This document shows, piece after piece, positions 1 through 10,600 of a DNA stretch of 64,000 nucleotides. This DNA comes from Alopecurus myosuroides (lineage: Eukaryota > Streptophyta > Magnoliopsida > Poales > Poaceae), in the NCBI GenBank assembly GCA_028641055.1, contig CM054063.1, positions 182,224,756 through 182,288,755 on the forward strand, given 5' to 3'. The first letter of the stretch is position 1. Each line of letters begins with the position of its first letter. The translations under genes were made by a program, and so were the position numbers. The notes under the pieces were generated by a model. It searched no databases and had not been told where the DNA came from. It saw only the letters and a program-made list of their open reading frames with translations.

Positions 1-744
1 AGATGTCCTGTTGTGAAACTAATAACATGTATGCATGAATCTTTTGAAATGATCTTCTATATAGAGTTATGGATGATCAAATATAGATGAGCCGCTGGAG
101 TTGATTCAGAGGTTGTAGTTGCATCTGTACTTAAGGGTTCGCAGGTTTTTTGTATTTTAGAGATTCAGAGGTTGTAGTTGCATCTGTTCTCATGGCTTCT
201 AGTTTTTTGTGTGCATGTTAGCATGCATGTGAGTTAGAGATTCTACCTTTTTTGGAAGCATTTTCAATTTGTGTAGTTATTTTGCCTCGCAGACACTCTT
301 GACACATTATGAATTTGTTGCAAAATCACATATTGTACCACGTGCATGATAATTACTTGATCCAGTTTATGCATATAATTAAAGAACGATTCTTGGATGA
401 TATTTTTGATCTGCTAAGGTATAATAACATGTCCTAATTAGAATATTAATCTGTTGAATGTTATCTTAGATCATCAATGAATTCCTGATGTGTTATTATC
501 TATTTTTGTGCACTAGTTCACCAAATATATATAGTGGAAACTGTAATGTTGTATAAAATTCGACACATTTTTCTCAACATTGATGTCCTCTTTAGGGCGC
601 ATCTGCTAAATAAGTTACTTGATGAAGTGTATGCAAATAAATGAAGAACTACTATTTCTTTATGTTTTTTGTGATCTGGTTAGGTATATTCTTTTTTTCC
701 AATAATATTGTGTTGCTAACTTTTGTTTTATTGCAAATTTGCAG
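1..744. other. AT-rich upstream sequence or intron of the zf-XS gene
   Basis: No coding sequence recognised. The stretch is AT-rich and ends in a pyrimidine-rich run and the acceptor-like TTTGCAG at 738-744, so its right part is probably an intron of the following gene. A direct duplication is visible: the 26 bases at 103-128 recur at 162-187 (period 59 bp), with weaker similarity continuing after both copies. No upstream exon could be identified. Confidence 0.5.
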
Positions 745-1089
745 GAAGAAGATCGGGAAGTCGGCTCGGATGCGGACGATATGGCTGCGAAGAGCAGACA
801 TGTCCTGAGGAAGCTGCAGGCGGGCACCATTCGGTACCGTCTTTACGACAACTTGTTCTGCCCTTTCTGTGTCAGAAAGGTAGCCAACAATCGCAACAGC
901 ATGATCCGACATGCCGTTGGTGTGGGAAATGGCTCTGAGTATCGTGCGCCCCATGTTAGGGCCAAGCACGCTGCCTACGGCGTCTTCCCGAAGAAGCTGC
1001 TTGCGCAGGATATCCTCGCAGGTCTTGCGAAACCTCCTCCTTGGCCTTTCTCCAACGAGGCCAGGAGGGTCATGAAGGCTCGGAAGTGA
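745..1089 (+). CDS. zf-XS-type zinc-finger protein, terminal exon (5' partial)
   Basis: I read this as the last exon of a small plant gene. The exon opens after an acceptor-like TTTGCAG (738-744). The first in-frame ATG is at 781, giving 102 residues if translation starts there; an upstream exon is equally possible. The centre shows CPFC, then a His in MIRHAVGVG, then a second His in VRAKHAAYG. This C-x2-C...H...H arrangement and the H-A-x-G-V-G signature resemble the zf-XS domain (PF03470) of SGS3/FDM-type plant proteins, which act in RNA silencing and RNA-directed DNA methylation. No XS or coiled-coil domain follows, so the activity of this short protein is unknown. After the TGA at 1087-1089 the frame starting at 1086 stays open to a TAG at 1164-1166 and repeats the N-E-A-x-R-x-M-K-A motif of the exon's end, so the C-terminus is probably frameshifted. 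The zf-XS call rests on the motif only. Confidence 0.6.
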   Translation, partial: EEDREVGSDADDMAAKSRHVLRKLQAGTIRYRLYDNLFCPFCVRKVANNRNSMIRHAVGVGNGSEYRAPHVRAKHAAYGVFPKKLLAQDILAGLAKPPPWPFSNEARRVMKARK

Positions 1090-1166
1090 GAGAACATGTT
1101 CCTCAGCCTTACTACAATGAGGCCATGAGGGCCATGAAGGCTCAGAAGCGGCAGAACATGATGTAG
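1086..1166 (+). pseudogene. Probable frameshifted C-terminal extension of the zf-XS protein
   Basis: In the frame starting at 1086 the sequence is open for 26 codons to TAG 1164-1166. It encodes a second copy of the motif that ends the annotated ORF (NEARRVMKA in the first, NEAMRAMKA in the second), and the DNA copies are clearly similar (1056-1085 and 1119-1148). A one-base indel near 1084-1088 would join the two. Either this allele is frameshifted or the duplication arose in the 3' UTR. Confidence 0.4.
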
Positions 1167-1349
1167 CTGCTGCTGGTGCGCTCGTTGTTGCACCTTGCCC
1201 GTTGTGTTTGTGTTATGGTAGTGTCGTCTGGTGTGTCCATAGTAAGAACTTTTAAAGAACCTCTATCATGTTGGTATGTAAGAACCTAATATGTATATTA
1301 TATTAGTATATGTTTCTTAACCCGATCATGTTTTAAGGATGTCAAAAGA

Positions 1350-1450
1350 CTTATTAGGCATGATTTAGTAATAAGTGGACGTGACAACTCATTGATCCGG
1401 TCGTTCAATGAATTGTCACACCCCTTTACTACTGGATCATGCCTAATAAG
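1350..1450. repeat. 101-bp foldback palindrome (MITE-like)
   Basis: The left arm (1350-1395) and right arm (1405-1450) are inverted copies of about 46 bp around a 9-base loop (1396-1404). Both arms begin with CTTATTAGGCATGAT when read inward. Only a handful of mismatches are seen. The transcript of either strand could form a long hairpin. It lies about 180 bp past the zf-XS reading frame. No convincing target-site duplication flanks it, so insertion as a MITE is not shown. Confidence 0.75.
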
Positions 1451-2093
1451 CCAATAGTTGGTGCAACATCACAAATTTGAGTAACAAGACTCAATCTTTG
1501 GTGTGTGGAAATGAGTCGGCCCCTCCCCCCACCACTAGGCACTGTCTTATTTTACAATTATTTGCTAACTAAAATAAAGAAGAATCCAAAGAAGTAGAAT
1601 GAAAATGTGATCAGATCTTAAGACTCTTTTCCTTTTGGTTCTTTTATTTATTTATTTTTCAATCCGAAAAACAAGAATAAATTATGACTAACAGCCGCGC
1701 GCCAAATCTCCACGGAATCAGCCTCACGCAGGGTCCCACTCGCCAGCGTCTACGCGCCAAATCTCCACCACACCGCGCTCCTCGCCCGCTCGGCTACTCC
1801 TCCACTGAAAGCGACCTCCATAGAAAGCCTCCATTTCGCCCTCCCGCCCCAAGGACGGCTGCCATGGCTTCTCCCTCCCCCGTCCTCGGCGTCGTTCTCA
1901 AACAATGACTGGTAAGCCATGGTTCTCTCCCTTCCCCATCCTCAACCAAACGATGTGATGTAGGTTAGATGTCGGAAGATCTAGGTTTGATACCGGCGGA
2001 TTTAGGTCAGCGTTGATGTTTTAAGTTACCACCGGCCATGGATCTAGCTCACGCTCCGTTATAGGGCCCTCGGAGATCGTTTCCTCCACCCAG
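1451..2093 (+). other. Intergenic DNA and probable 5' UTR of the coiled-coil gene
   Basis: The first half is AT-rich with no feature. From about 1690 it becomes GC-rich and CT-rich, like a grass 5' UTR. The sequence GCGCCAAATCTCCAC occurs twice (about 1699 and 1755). A strong donor-like GGTAAG at 1911-1916 and an acceptor-like CACCCAG ending at 2093 could bound a 5' UTR intron (1912-2093). A short upstream ORF of 14 codons (1864-1908) lies before the donor. This model is inferred from splice-site consensus only. Confidence 0.4.
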
Positions 2094-2730
2094 ATGGAGA
2101 TCGAACTGAACAAGGCCTCGGAGCTTGCAAATCCCCCTGTTATTCAGATACCGAGGTAAATAGCATATAAATTAGTCCAATAGCCAAATGTTCTCTTAAG
2201 ATTCATCTATCTCCTTTCGCCTTCGTCGACACTTCTTTGATTTTTATTCTTTTTGTATTTGGCTATAGGACCACAGTGAATGATGTGACTTTTGCAGCAT
2301 GTCGCGTACAAAAATTCAGAAATTGGTGCAGCAGTCAGTTGAGACAATTCAGAAATTGGTGCAACAGTCAGTTGAGACAATTGAATCTCATCGTCTCTCT
2401 GAAGTTTGCAAGCTAGCTGATGATACCAGCGCTGAGAAGCTAATCTATTTCGTCTGCTGCGAGGACAGGCTGGACATGGCGATGAAAGCTTTAAAAATGC
2501 TAGCACTCGAGTTGGAACTGCGGGAGCAAAAGAGAAGCTATATGATCATGCACGGCTTGGTTACTAAGCTTGATTCTGAGCTGAAGAGTGCGAAGAAAAC
2601 TTTTAAAGTAGCCGAAGAGAAGTGCGACATGCTCCAGAGGGGAAAAGACACCCTGTTGAAGAGTGCGAAGGACACCAATGTGAAGTTGAGATACATTCTA
2701 AGTTTCTTGCAAGATCATGGAATGAGGTAA
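2094..2730 (+). CDS. Two-exon coiled-coil protein of unknown function
   Basis: The exons are 2094-2155 and 2298-2730, separated by a 142-bp intron with GT (2156) and TTTGCAG (2291-2297). Joining them keeps one open frame of 164 residues starting MEIELNKASELANPP. The product is hydrophilic and rich in Lys, Glu and Leu, with heptad-like spacing from about residue 75 to 150, so a coiled coil is likely. An 11-residue unit (IQKLVQQSVET) is repeated twice near residues 25-47. I recognise no family. The TAA at 2728-2730 overlaps a donor-like GAGGTAAAA, so the gene may continue into further exons downstream that I could not identify. The exon joint preserving the frame, and the clear change in base composition, are the support for a real gene. 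Confidence 0.5.
2314..2379 (+). repeat. 33-bp in-frame tandem duplication
   Basis: Two near-identical 33-bp units (2314-2346 and 2347-2379, one obvious difference) encode the repeated 11-residue segment of the coiled-coil protein. The length is a multiple of three, so the frame is kept. Confidence 0.85.
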
Positions 2731-3070
2731 AACTACTTTGCTCTTTAATTAGATTATGTCAACCTGCAATGCTTGCCAATGAGTCTAGCTGTTATTCATT
2801 TCTCTGTTTTGTTGCATGTGCCGATGATTAAACTGTTCAATGCTAAAATCCAAAGGATTACTCCCCAGTACCTATTAGCGTTTACACGGACATTGTTTTT
2901 TCATGCTCCCTGGTCCTATGGAGTTTGACCCTTTGGACTTTTTTTTGCAATGTATGTATAAGGCTTGCTTATTTGATGTTCATTCTATGTTCTGTGTGCC
3001 GATGATTAAACTCCGCACCTTCTCTCGGTGAGATATTGGCACTTACCTAGTGTTGTGTACAACTATATTT

Positions 3071-3248
3071 GTTCTGCATCTTCCTTGGTAAGTGTTCGAT
3101 GATCTCATTGATTTCTGTGTGCTTCTTTACTATGAGGCCCCAATTATAATTTTATCTGTAATGCATGAGCTGTATTGGTTCTGCATATTCCTTGGCAAGT
3201 GTTCGATAATTTCTTTGATTTGTGTGTGCTTCTTTACTCTGAGGCCCC
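3071..3248. repeat. Two diverged 71-bp direct repeats, period 107 bp
   Basis: Blocks 3071-3141 and 3178-3248 both run from GTTCTGCAT to GAGGCCCC with a few substitutions. Confidence 0.8.
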
Positions 3249-3600
3249 TATCTAGGCTTGGTTATCTGCCGATGATTAATATGCAGCAATGTCTCCAACA
3301 GTTGGCGTACCATAGAAAAAAGAGTGCCATATTTGTGTTTGATCAGAGTGCCGATGATTAAACTGTGCAATGTTAAAATGTAGAGGTAGACTCCTCTAGA
3401 CCTAGTAGCGTTTACAAGGAACTAGTAGCTTGTTTATGCCACCGGGTCTAGCGGTTTATCACCTCTATACTTGTGTCATTTGTACACGTGAGGCAGTTTT
3501 GTCACTCATCTTTGTATGTTTGGAAGTATATCTGCTTCTTTTTTGTGGATGTGCTAAACATGTATGATGCTTTTCTACTAATGTTTCTGTGGACGCGGTT

Positions 3601-3720
3601 TCGGAAAGTTTCAGTGGATGATGTGAACCTCTGGATGTGGCTTCAGAATGCATGCTCGCATAGGAAAATATCCGTTGGAGATGTGAAACTGTGGATGTGG
3701 CTTCGGAGTGGATGTTGGCA
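3601..3720 (+). repeat. 60-bp tandem repeat, two units
   Basis: Units 3601-3660 and 3661-3720 align without gaps and share GATGTGGCTTC and flanking bases. The period is a multiple of three and both units are open in the frame of 3473-3946. A decayed third unit may start at 3721. Confidence 0.8.
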
Positions 3721-4146
3721 TAAAAAAGTTTTGGTTAACTGTGGACCTGTTGTTGAACCTTTTATGATGCTAATTTCAGTTACTATAAATCTCCTCTGTT
3801 TCGGAGTGCATGTAACCGGGATGATGGCACGGAACAGACATCGAAGAGGGCAAGGAGGCAGTATATTAGTATTTAGTACTAGGGTATCCATTGTTGCAAA
3901 TGTAAAACCATGTCAATTCATTTCCATTTTAGAAATCATTTTATAATTTAGATCTCCTATATATTCGGTAATTTGGTTGACACTCGCCACATGGAATACC
4001 CGGTCAGCTCTCCTCTCCACTCCCAAACCGTGGATAATGCAACGACTCCCCATACGGGCGCAGAACGCTCTCCTCTCTACTCCCAAACTGTCCGTCTGTG
4101 CCACACCTCTCTACTCCCCTTCGCTGTGCGCAGATCCACCGGTACC

Positions 4147-4563
4147 ATGTATGGCCGTCGCGAGGAGGGCCGCCAACAGCAAATCCCCAGGTACTTTCCC
4201 CGGCGCAGCGTGCAAGGCGCGGAGCGTGCCCGCGAGGCGTACCGGTGCGAGGTGCATCAGGCCAACTCGTCCCGCGCACCACCACCTCCGGCTCCACCCA
4301 TCGCACCTTCGGACGTCGAGGAGAAAGAAGAGGAGGAGTATCTCGCCGTCGAGTTCCACAACGAGGCCCTGCAGTGGCCCCACATGCAGGCGGGGATTGT
4401 AGCGTCCATAGAGAGTTTCGCGGCAGAAGAGCTCTGGAAAGCGAGGCTCGCCCGACATTTTACTGTCAAGCTAGAGGCCGACACTGCGGAAGCGATCCTC
4501 CATTCGATGCAGAGTGAAGATGCGGCAGCGCTGGCGGAGGCGCGGTGGCGCACCCTTGGCTAG
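4147..4563 (+). CDS. GC-rich 138-aa orphan ORF, function unknown
   Basis: The ATG at 4147 (context GTACCATGT) opens 138 codons ending at TAG 4561-4563. The frame extends upstream without an ATG of good context into T/C-rich repeats, so 4147 is the best start. Residues 1-40 are basic (several Arg, Gln). They are followed by a Pro/Ala-rich linker, an acidic run (EEKEEEE) and a C-terminal half rich in Ala, Glu and Leu that could be helical (LARHFTVKLEADTAEAIL). No known domain is recognised. GC content is well above both flanks, as in many grass coding regions. It may be a lineage-specific gene or a single exon of one. A real product is plausible but not proven. Confidence 0.45.
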   Translation: MYGRREEGRQQQIPRYFPRRSVQGAERAREAYRCEVHQANSSRAPPPPAPPIAPSDVEEKEEEEYLAVEFHNEALQWPHMQAGIVASIESFAAEELWKARLARHFTVKLEADTAEAILHSMQSEDAAALAEARWRTLG

Positions 4564-5030
4564 GACGCTAGGTCCGGTGTCTATCCTTTTCTTTTTGTGT
4601 TTTGTTTCAGAAACGGCTTGTTCACTGTTAACTGTGATGATATCGAAGATTATGTGCATGCTTAATTTCGAAGATTATGTGCATGCTTATTTACCACTGA
4701 TGACAAGTGGGGTCTAGGCATCAACTGGTCGGTCGTAGCCAGTCAGAGCAGTCAAACAGGGCAGGATGTGTGGCCCCAAGAAAAATTTGCGGCGTTCTAC
4801 GTGACCAGGCAAGTTTCGTCGAAGGCAACTGGGCTATTAGTGGGCTACTGGGCCTCAGACGAAAATCCGCGGCGTAAAACTAGCGAAAAGTCAAGCAAAA
4901 CCAGTCTGCGACGGACCAAACCAATACGTTGAGAGCAAACTCCACTTTTCACCCATTCGCGACGGAAACGTTCGATCTTATCAAAAAGTTCCTCTCAAAA
5001 CGTTCCAGATCGCACGGAATTTGGTAGTGT
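4564..5030. other. Intergenic DNA between the orphan ORF and element A
   Basis: Contains a 25-bp tandem duplication (4644-4664 and 4669-4689, unit CGAAGATTATGTGCATGCTTA). The rest is unremarkable; phrases such as GTCTGCGACGGAC hint at a degraded DNA transposon but no terminal repeats were found. Confidence 0.5.
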
Positions 5031-6448
5031 ACCCTAACTAAAGACAGAGTCCAAAGGGGAGCCAAAGGGGGGCCAGGGCGCCACTAGGGGGCACCAGGCG
5101 CGGCCTCCCCCTAGGCCGCATCCAGTGGACCCCTCGGGGCCCCGAGCACCGCCTCACTTCCTCCTTCTCTTATAAATTGCCCTAAACCCTAAAAAAATAC
5201 TGGGACAGAGTTATTTTCCACAAAACATACAGAGAGGCATCGTCACCTCCAAAATCCACTCTAGGTCTTCTGGAGTCCTGCTCCGGCACCCTGCCAGAGA
5301 GGGCGATCGTCACCGGAGGCCTCTACAACTCCATGATCGCCTCTGGACAGATGAGTTAGTAGTTCATCTCGGGACTACGGATCCATATCAGTAGCTAGAT
5401 GGTTTATCTCTCCCCTATGCCTCCATGTTTAGAGTCTCGTGAGCTTCCTCACATGATTGAGACCATTGTTATGTAATTGTGCATGTTGTGTTTGCTGGGA
5501 TCCGATGAACCATGCGATGATGATTATTTTGTTCATGTCAATCTGAGATGCGTCACTTATATTTGTAGAGTTTTAAACCTGCCTTGTCGTGCTCTCCGGA
5601 GTTTCTGATTAACTTGGCCACGTAGTTGTTTTCACCTACAAGAGAGGGTTTATATGCTAGATAGTGGGTTCATGCCTCCTTGTTGCCTGCGCTCGAGTAA
5701 CAAAAACGTGCGTGGGAGGATGTGATGTTGCCACAAGGGAGGAAACAACAGTGCTCTTGTCTACGGATGAGAACCACTGCTTACATTACGTATTGATCTT
5801 AATGCATTTGTTTGTTGCACACATAGCAATCACTTCATTGTTGCAACTTAATACCAAGAGATTTGCTGGGTAGCTTTCTTGAGGTGGATATTTAGATATG
5901 AATGCATGTTGGATAGCGGTCCATATTCCTTGACGTAATGCCTACAATGTTAGAACCCGTGAAATTTATCTCTTCATAATAATATTGTTATACACTCATG
6001 ATTTGTCATTTTCCCGGTGTAATTTGTTCACCCAACATGTTTGTTTTATTTGGAGCGACACCACTAGTGAGCCTATGGCCCCCGGTCCTATTTTTATCAT
6101 ATTGCAAACCTTCTTTTAAGCACTTTCATAATTGTTTCCCTGCTGTCATGTTTTTTCTTTAATTGTTTCCAAGACTCTATACGCTTAATTCTCCTGTTTT
6201 CAGCAAGACCGAAAGATTGACAACCTTCCGGAAAGTTGGGGCAAGAGAGAGTTTGTGTTTGTGTGCAGGTTCCAATCTCCCGTCAACACAAGTATTTGCT
6301 GGCATCGTTGTTAAAGCACCCTTATTCAAGACAACAAAGTCCTACTAGTTCGATAACTCTGGTTCTTTACTAGGGGAAAACTTACTCTAGACTGCATCAT
6401 ACCTTCCGCTTGGGGTCTCCCAACAAGCGTGTGATCACGTCCTCATCA
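5031..6448 (+). repeat. Left LTR of element A, 5'-truncated
   Basis: Aligns by eye with the right LTR (28110-29642) from about 5031 to CTCATCA at 6442-6448. The first 200-odd bases, including the TGATACG terminus, are missing, so no target-site duplication can be read. Contains a TATA box (5171-5177). Confidence 0.75.
5171..5177 (+). promoter_or_regulatory. TATA box of the left LTR of A
   Basis: TATAAAT in CTTCTCTTATAAATTGCC, preceded by a GC-rich stretch; the same box is present in the other A-family LTRs at 28357 and 34901. Confidence 0.6.
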
Positions 6449-6459
6449 AGTATATTTCT

Positions 6460-6477
6460 TGGCACCGTTGCCAAGGA
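6460..6477 (+). other. Primer-binding site of A (tRNA-Asp type, mutated)
   Basis: TGGCACCGTTGCCAAGGA lies 11 bases after the LTR. It matches the tRNA-Asp primer site used by Athila-type elements except for three G/C-to-A changes, as expected from deamination of methylated cytosines. Confidence 0.7.
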
Positions 6478-6637
6478 TTTCTAGCTTGCTACAAGGGGAG
6501 TCTCACACTTCCACTCACTTTCTTTTGTTTTGTTTTTGCTTAGTTTACTTTGTTTAGTCTTGTTTTCTCTTTATCAAAAAAACCCAAAAAAATTAGTTCT
6601 ATAGCTTTTAGTCTTTTATTTGTGTTATCTTGCAATC

Positions 6638-7605
6638 ATGTCTACCAATGATAATACCAAGCTTTGTGACTTTACTAGTGCCAATATTAATGATTTCATA
6701 TGCACACCAATTTCTGCACCTGCTACTACAGCAGATTCTTATGAAATTAAACTTGCTTTGTTGAATCTTGTCATGAAAGGTCAATTTTCTGGTATTGGAG
6801 AACATGTTGCCTCTCATTTAAATAATTTTGTTGAGTTATGTGACATGCAAAAATATAAAGAGGTAGATTGTGATATTGTGAAATTAAGATTGTTCTCTTT
6901 CTCTTTAAGAGGAAGAGATAAGGAATTGTTATTGTCTTTGCCTAAAAATAGCATTGGTTCTTGGACTAAATGCAAAGATGCTTTTATTGGGAAGTATTAT
7001 CCACCTGCAAAAATTATACAACCTAGGAGTAACATTATGGACTTTATACAATATTATAATGAACATTTTTCTCAATCTTAAGAAATAATGAAAACTATGG
7101 TTAAGAATTACCCCACACACAGACTAACTACGTGGATGGTTGTCCAAACTTTTTATGAAGGATTAAATTTTTCTTCAAGGAATTTATTGGATTCATCTGT
7201 GGGAGGAACCTTCATGAAACTCACATTAGGATCATAAAATAAGTTATTGGATGATCTAATGACAAACTATTCTCAATGGTACACAGAAAGGGCTCCAATA
7301 GGGAAAAAGGTAAATTCTGTTGAGGTGGTTTCTTTTTTGAGTGATAAAATTGATACGCTTACTGGTTTGTTAGCTAATCAATTGCCAATAGATCCTAATA
7401 ATGTTCCCCTGAATTCTCTGATTTCTAATGAGAATGATCAAATTGATGTGAATTTTATTGCTAGAAACAACTTCAACAACAGTGCTTACAAGAATAACTT
7501 TGCTTGTAACAACTATAGGCCATATCCTAATAATAATGGTAATTCATATGGGAATTTGTATGGCAATGCCTATAATAATACTAAAAGTTCCACCTCTTAT
7601 CTTGA
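6638..7605 (+). pseudogene. Element A gag, N-terminal part, with two in-frame stops
   Basis: One frame starting at ATG 6638 (MSTNDNTKLCDF) runs to the S1 insertion at 7605. It encodes the Gypsy capsid/gag region (Retrotrans_gag type) with motifs seen in Triticeae Athila-like elements, such as PISAPATTA, LNNFVELCDMQK and GSWTKCKDAFIGKYYPP. The frame has stop codons at 7079-7081 and 7236-7238 but no frameshift, and ends in an Asn-rich, Tyr-rich segment. It would form the retrotransposon particle. It continues in the same frame after S1 at 12121. Non-functional here. Confidence 0.8.
7601..7605. repeat. Target-site duplication of S1, left copy
   Basis: CTTGA, identical to 12121-12125. This 5-bp direct repeat is the insertion signature of an LTR element. 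Confidence 0.9.
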
Positions 7606-10600
7606 TGTAGTGTTCCCGCATTTACATAATGTAAGAACATTTGTGTTAGTGTGCTAGTCCCTGGATCAATTGCTAGCACCATAGTACAAAATGGAATATC
7701 ATGCAAATGCATCAAATTCTATTACATTGTATGATCTAGTCTTTACAAAATAATAATTATAACTTGCATAGTCTTAGAATACTAGAAGAAAACAAAGTAT
7801 TACAGCGGAAAACATAGTACAATATTGAGCCCATCTTCTTCATGTGCCATAGGCAAGACATGTTGGTGGTAGACTCGAGATCCTAAACGAAATCCTCACT
7901 CGTCTTCAAAATCATCTGCAGGATGGAATATGCAGCCACAAGGGGGTCAATAAAATTTAATGTATTGGCAAGTAACACTATGGTGGATATAAATGGAAAG
8001 ACTAATACTACATGCTTACTTGGCTGAGTGGAGTTTTGGCTAAGTTTGCATAAATCCAGTTTTCTACTATCACTTGTGTAAAACAAAACATTTCTTTTCA
8101 AACGGTGGGATCATTGGACTAAAATCCAAGAACCACAACTATTGTTCACTTGGTCAAATTTTATTTATTGAAAAGGGTGATGTGATTCTTCCATCCATCC
8201 TTGTCTAGCTGCTCATAGTTGTCCATAACCGGGGACACGGCTAAGATCTTAGTTTGTTGACTCTGCAGAGTTTGTGCACTTTCACCTTCAGACTCAACTC
8301 AACCCAAACATCCTGTACACCCTGATTACATTAAGGAAAGGAGAAGAATTGAGACGAGATCTTTCAGAAGAAAGAATTCAACCCAATGGAAGGACCAGTT
8401 CCACCTATAATTATGCTACATTTGCTTGTCAAGCCCAGGCTGAACCCTCACAACTTAGTTGATCAAGACAAAACCCATATGACTAAAGGCTGCACTTGAA
8501 GCAATCTAAACTTGGGGAACATCATAATCACTTTGTTCCCGGGTGGCATTCCCTTAAGTGAACTCTCCTCGGGGAGACACTCAACTTTCAACAGCCCCGC
8601 ACTACCAATCCACCCAGGTGGTTCATTGAAGTTGTTACTTAGAATATTTGCACAACATCATGTAAAACAATTTTGTAGCAAGGTTGAGCATCAACTAAGT
8701 ACCAAGGCTTCAAAATAACAAGGAATAAGGATGGCTACACACTACTAGGATATAGCATAGCATAATATAACTTAGTAAATTTTCCTATCATGCATACTAC
8801 TCAAAATCAACTAATGCATATAGAAAATAATGGGTAGTTGAATGGTGTGTTACTTGCCTTGTTGGAGTTGGTGAAGATATAACAGTCTCTTCACAAAACA
8901 TAGTTTCTCTCTGTACAATCTATACATTGAAAACACAATAATAAAATAAACAAGCATACTAGCAATCAAACATACAAGTGAAGAAACATAAAAAAAGCAA
9001 CACTCATAACAAAATGGGTTCAACCAAGTTGGCTAGGGAAAGGTTAGGGTTTGAGTTTAAAAGATTCATTCTCTAATGGTTTCATACTTTTAAGGAGTTT
9101 CCAAGGGTTTACTTGGGATGGACTAGGTTGAGTTTGATGTGATCTAACTTTATTCTAACCATACTTGTCGAGGAAGTTCCAAGAGTTCACCAAGGTGATC
9201 TAACTATTTCAACTAAAGTAACACATAATAATGGGTAGAACTTAGTCATTTTCATCAGGACATTTTAGTAATCTAAGTTAGTCCTTCCATTTGGGTTAAA
9301 GGTTGGACAAAAACAACTTTCTAATTCTTCAACTTGTATGGATTGCTCCAGTCTTCACATGATTGTCTTCTTGAAGATCATCTTCATGCTTCTATTGTAG
9401 TCTTGTTCCTTGGATGGATTCTTCTCTTGGTCTTGATAAATTATTCATGGCTTTCTCACTAGTTGGTTTTAGGTGGGATGGGCACAAAATACCACTGAGT
9501 CAAATTAGAAAAGAAATGAAATAAGAAGAAAGACAGAAGGAGAGAGGTAGATGTTTTCTCTTTGATTTCTTCCTACACTTGTACTTCCTTAAGTTGCTTC
9601 TAGTTGTTCTGGAGTCTAAGTACTTCCTTCAATTTCTTCCATGATCTTCCTTGTAGATCTTCATGTTGCCACCAAGTTGAAAATGGAGTTCCTTGTTGTG
9701 CTTGAGTCTTGATTTCCATTTTGCTAACTTGATGAATTCTTGAAGAAAGAATAGGAGAGTGGAGAAGTAAATAGAAAACTAAGGTTCAGTACTTGGTATT
9801 ATATGTGATTTACACATACTAGGGACTTGGTCTTGGCTCAAAATAGCCACAACAACAAAGGTAAAAAGGATGGAAACAACTTCTAAGACATAAACAACTA
9901 GGTGGACTACGATGATGGATGTTTGGCTAAAATTACATGGTCATGGTCCAGGGGTGTCAAAAATGTTTAGGTACTGATGTCTCTGGTTGAAGGTTACCAA
10001 AAGGAACAATATTGCTAAAGTAACTATATAGAGTAATTATAGAATTAAATCTATGTCAAAAATACTCAAATATACCACTTAATTCTAAATTCAAATTTAA
10101 CTTTTTCAAAAATTATTTTGGAATAGAGGATATTAAAGTACACATCCTAAGGTTTCCAAAAATATTTTACTTGTAATTTTTGGATCTGTATAATTTGAAT
10201 TATGCCAAAATTTAACAAACAAGCGTATTAAATTTCAACCAATTTAATTTTTTCAAATTTGAATTTTAATAGTGCTAAAAGATTCTAAAGATCCAGGGGA
10301 TTTTAAAAAGTCCAAGTTTGCTAAATTTGGACTTATGGATCAAAAGTTATGATAGTTCTAAGCTGCATGGGCTTTTTTGCAAAATGGACATTCTATTTTT
10401 AATCGAAATTAATTCCAGAGACGGGATGGGCTCAGATTGACTATATGCCGTGCAGGGTGGTGGACTGGAAGTGGGCTTGGGCTAGCTAGGCTCTACGCTG
10501 AGCGATGGATAGAAATTTAACGCGATGCTGACTTGGCGTGTTCTGATTGGCCAATACATGTTCGGTGAGTAGATCTAACCGGGGTCGTCGGATTTAGATC

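Larger units (their letters stand above)
2731..4146. other. Low-copy region rich in short duplications; weak ORF 3473-3946
   Basis: No secure gene. Blocks at 2818-2890 and 3348-3420 are diverged copies that start GTGCCGATGATTAAACTG; shorter copies of the same start occur at 2996 and 3268. An ORF at 3473-3946 (157 codons) contains an in-frame 60-bp tandem repeat but is otherwise rich in Cys, Phe, Trp and Met and looks like chance reading of non-coding DNA. It could hold later exons or the 3' UTR of the coiled-coil gene. Between 4007 and 4130 a 60-bp period is visible (GCTCTCCTCTCCACTCCCAAA at 4007, similar at 4067), which may be the 5' UTR of the next ORF. Confidence 0.45.

Noticed and set aside
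723..938. Alternative frame over the zf-XS exon
   Set aside because: Lacks the zinc-finger signature; the other frame explains the motif, the splice site and the composition.
3473..3946. 157-codon ORF with a 20-residue repeat
   Set aside because: Odd composition (many Trp, Cys, Phe) and no start or splice context; the repeat exists at DNA level. Kept only as part of the non-coding description.
4720..5030. Possible DNA transposon remnant
   Set aside because: Some phrases recall transposon ends but no terminal inverted repeats or target duplications could be found.
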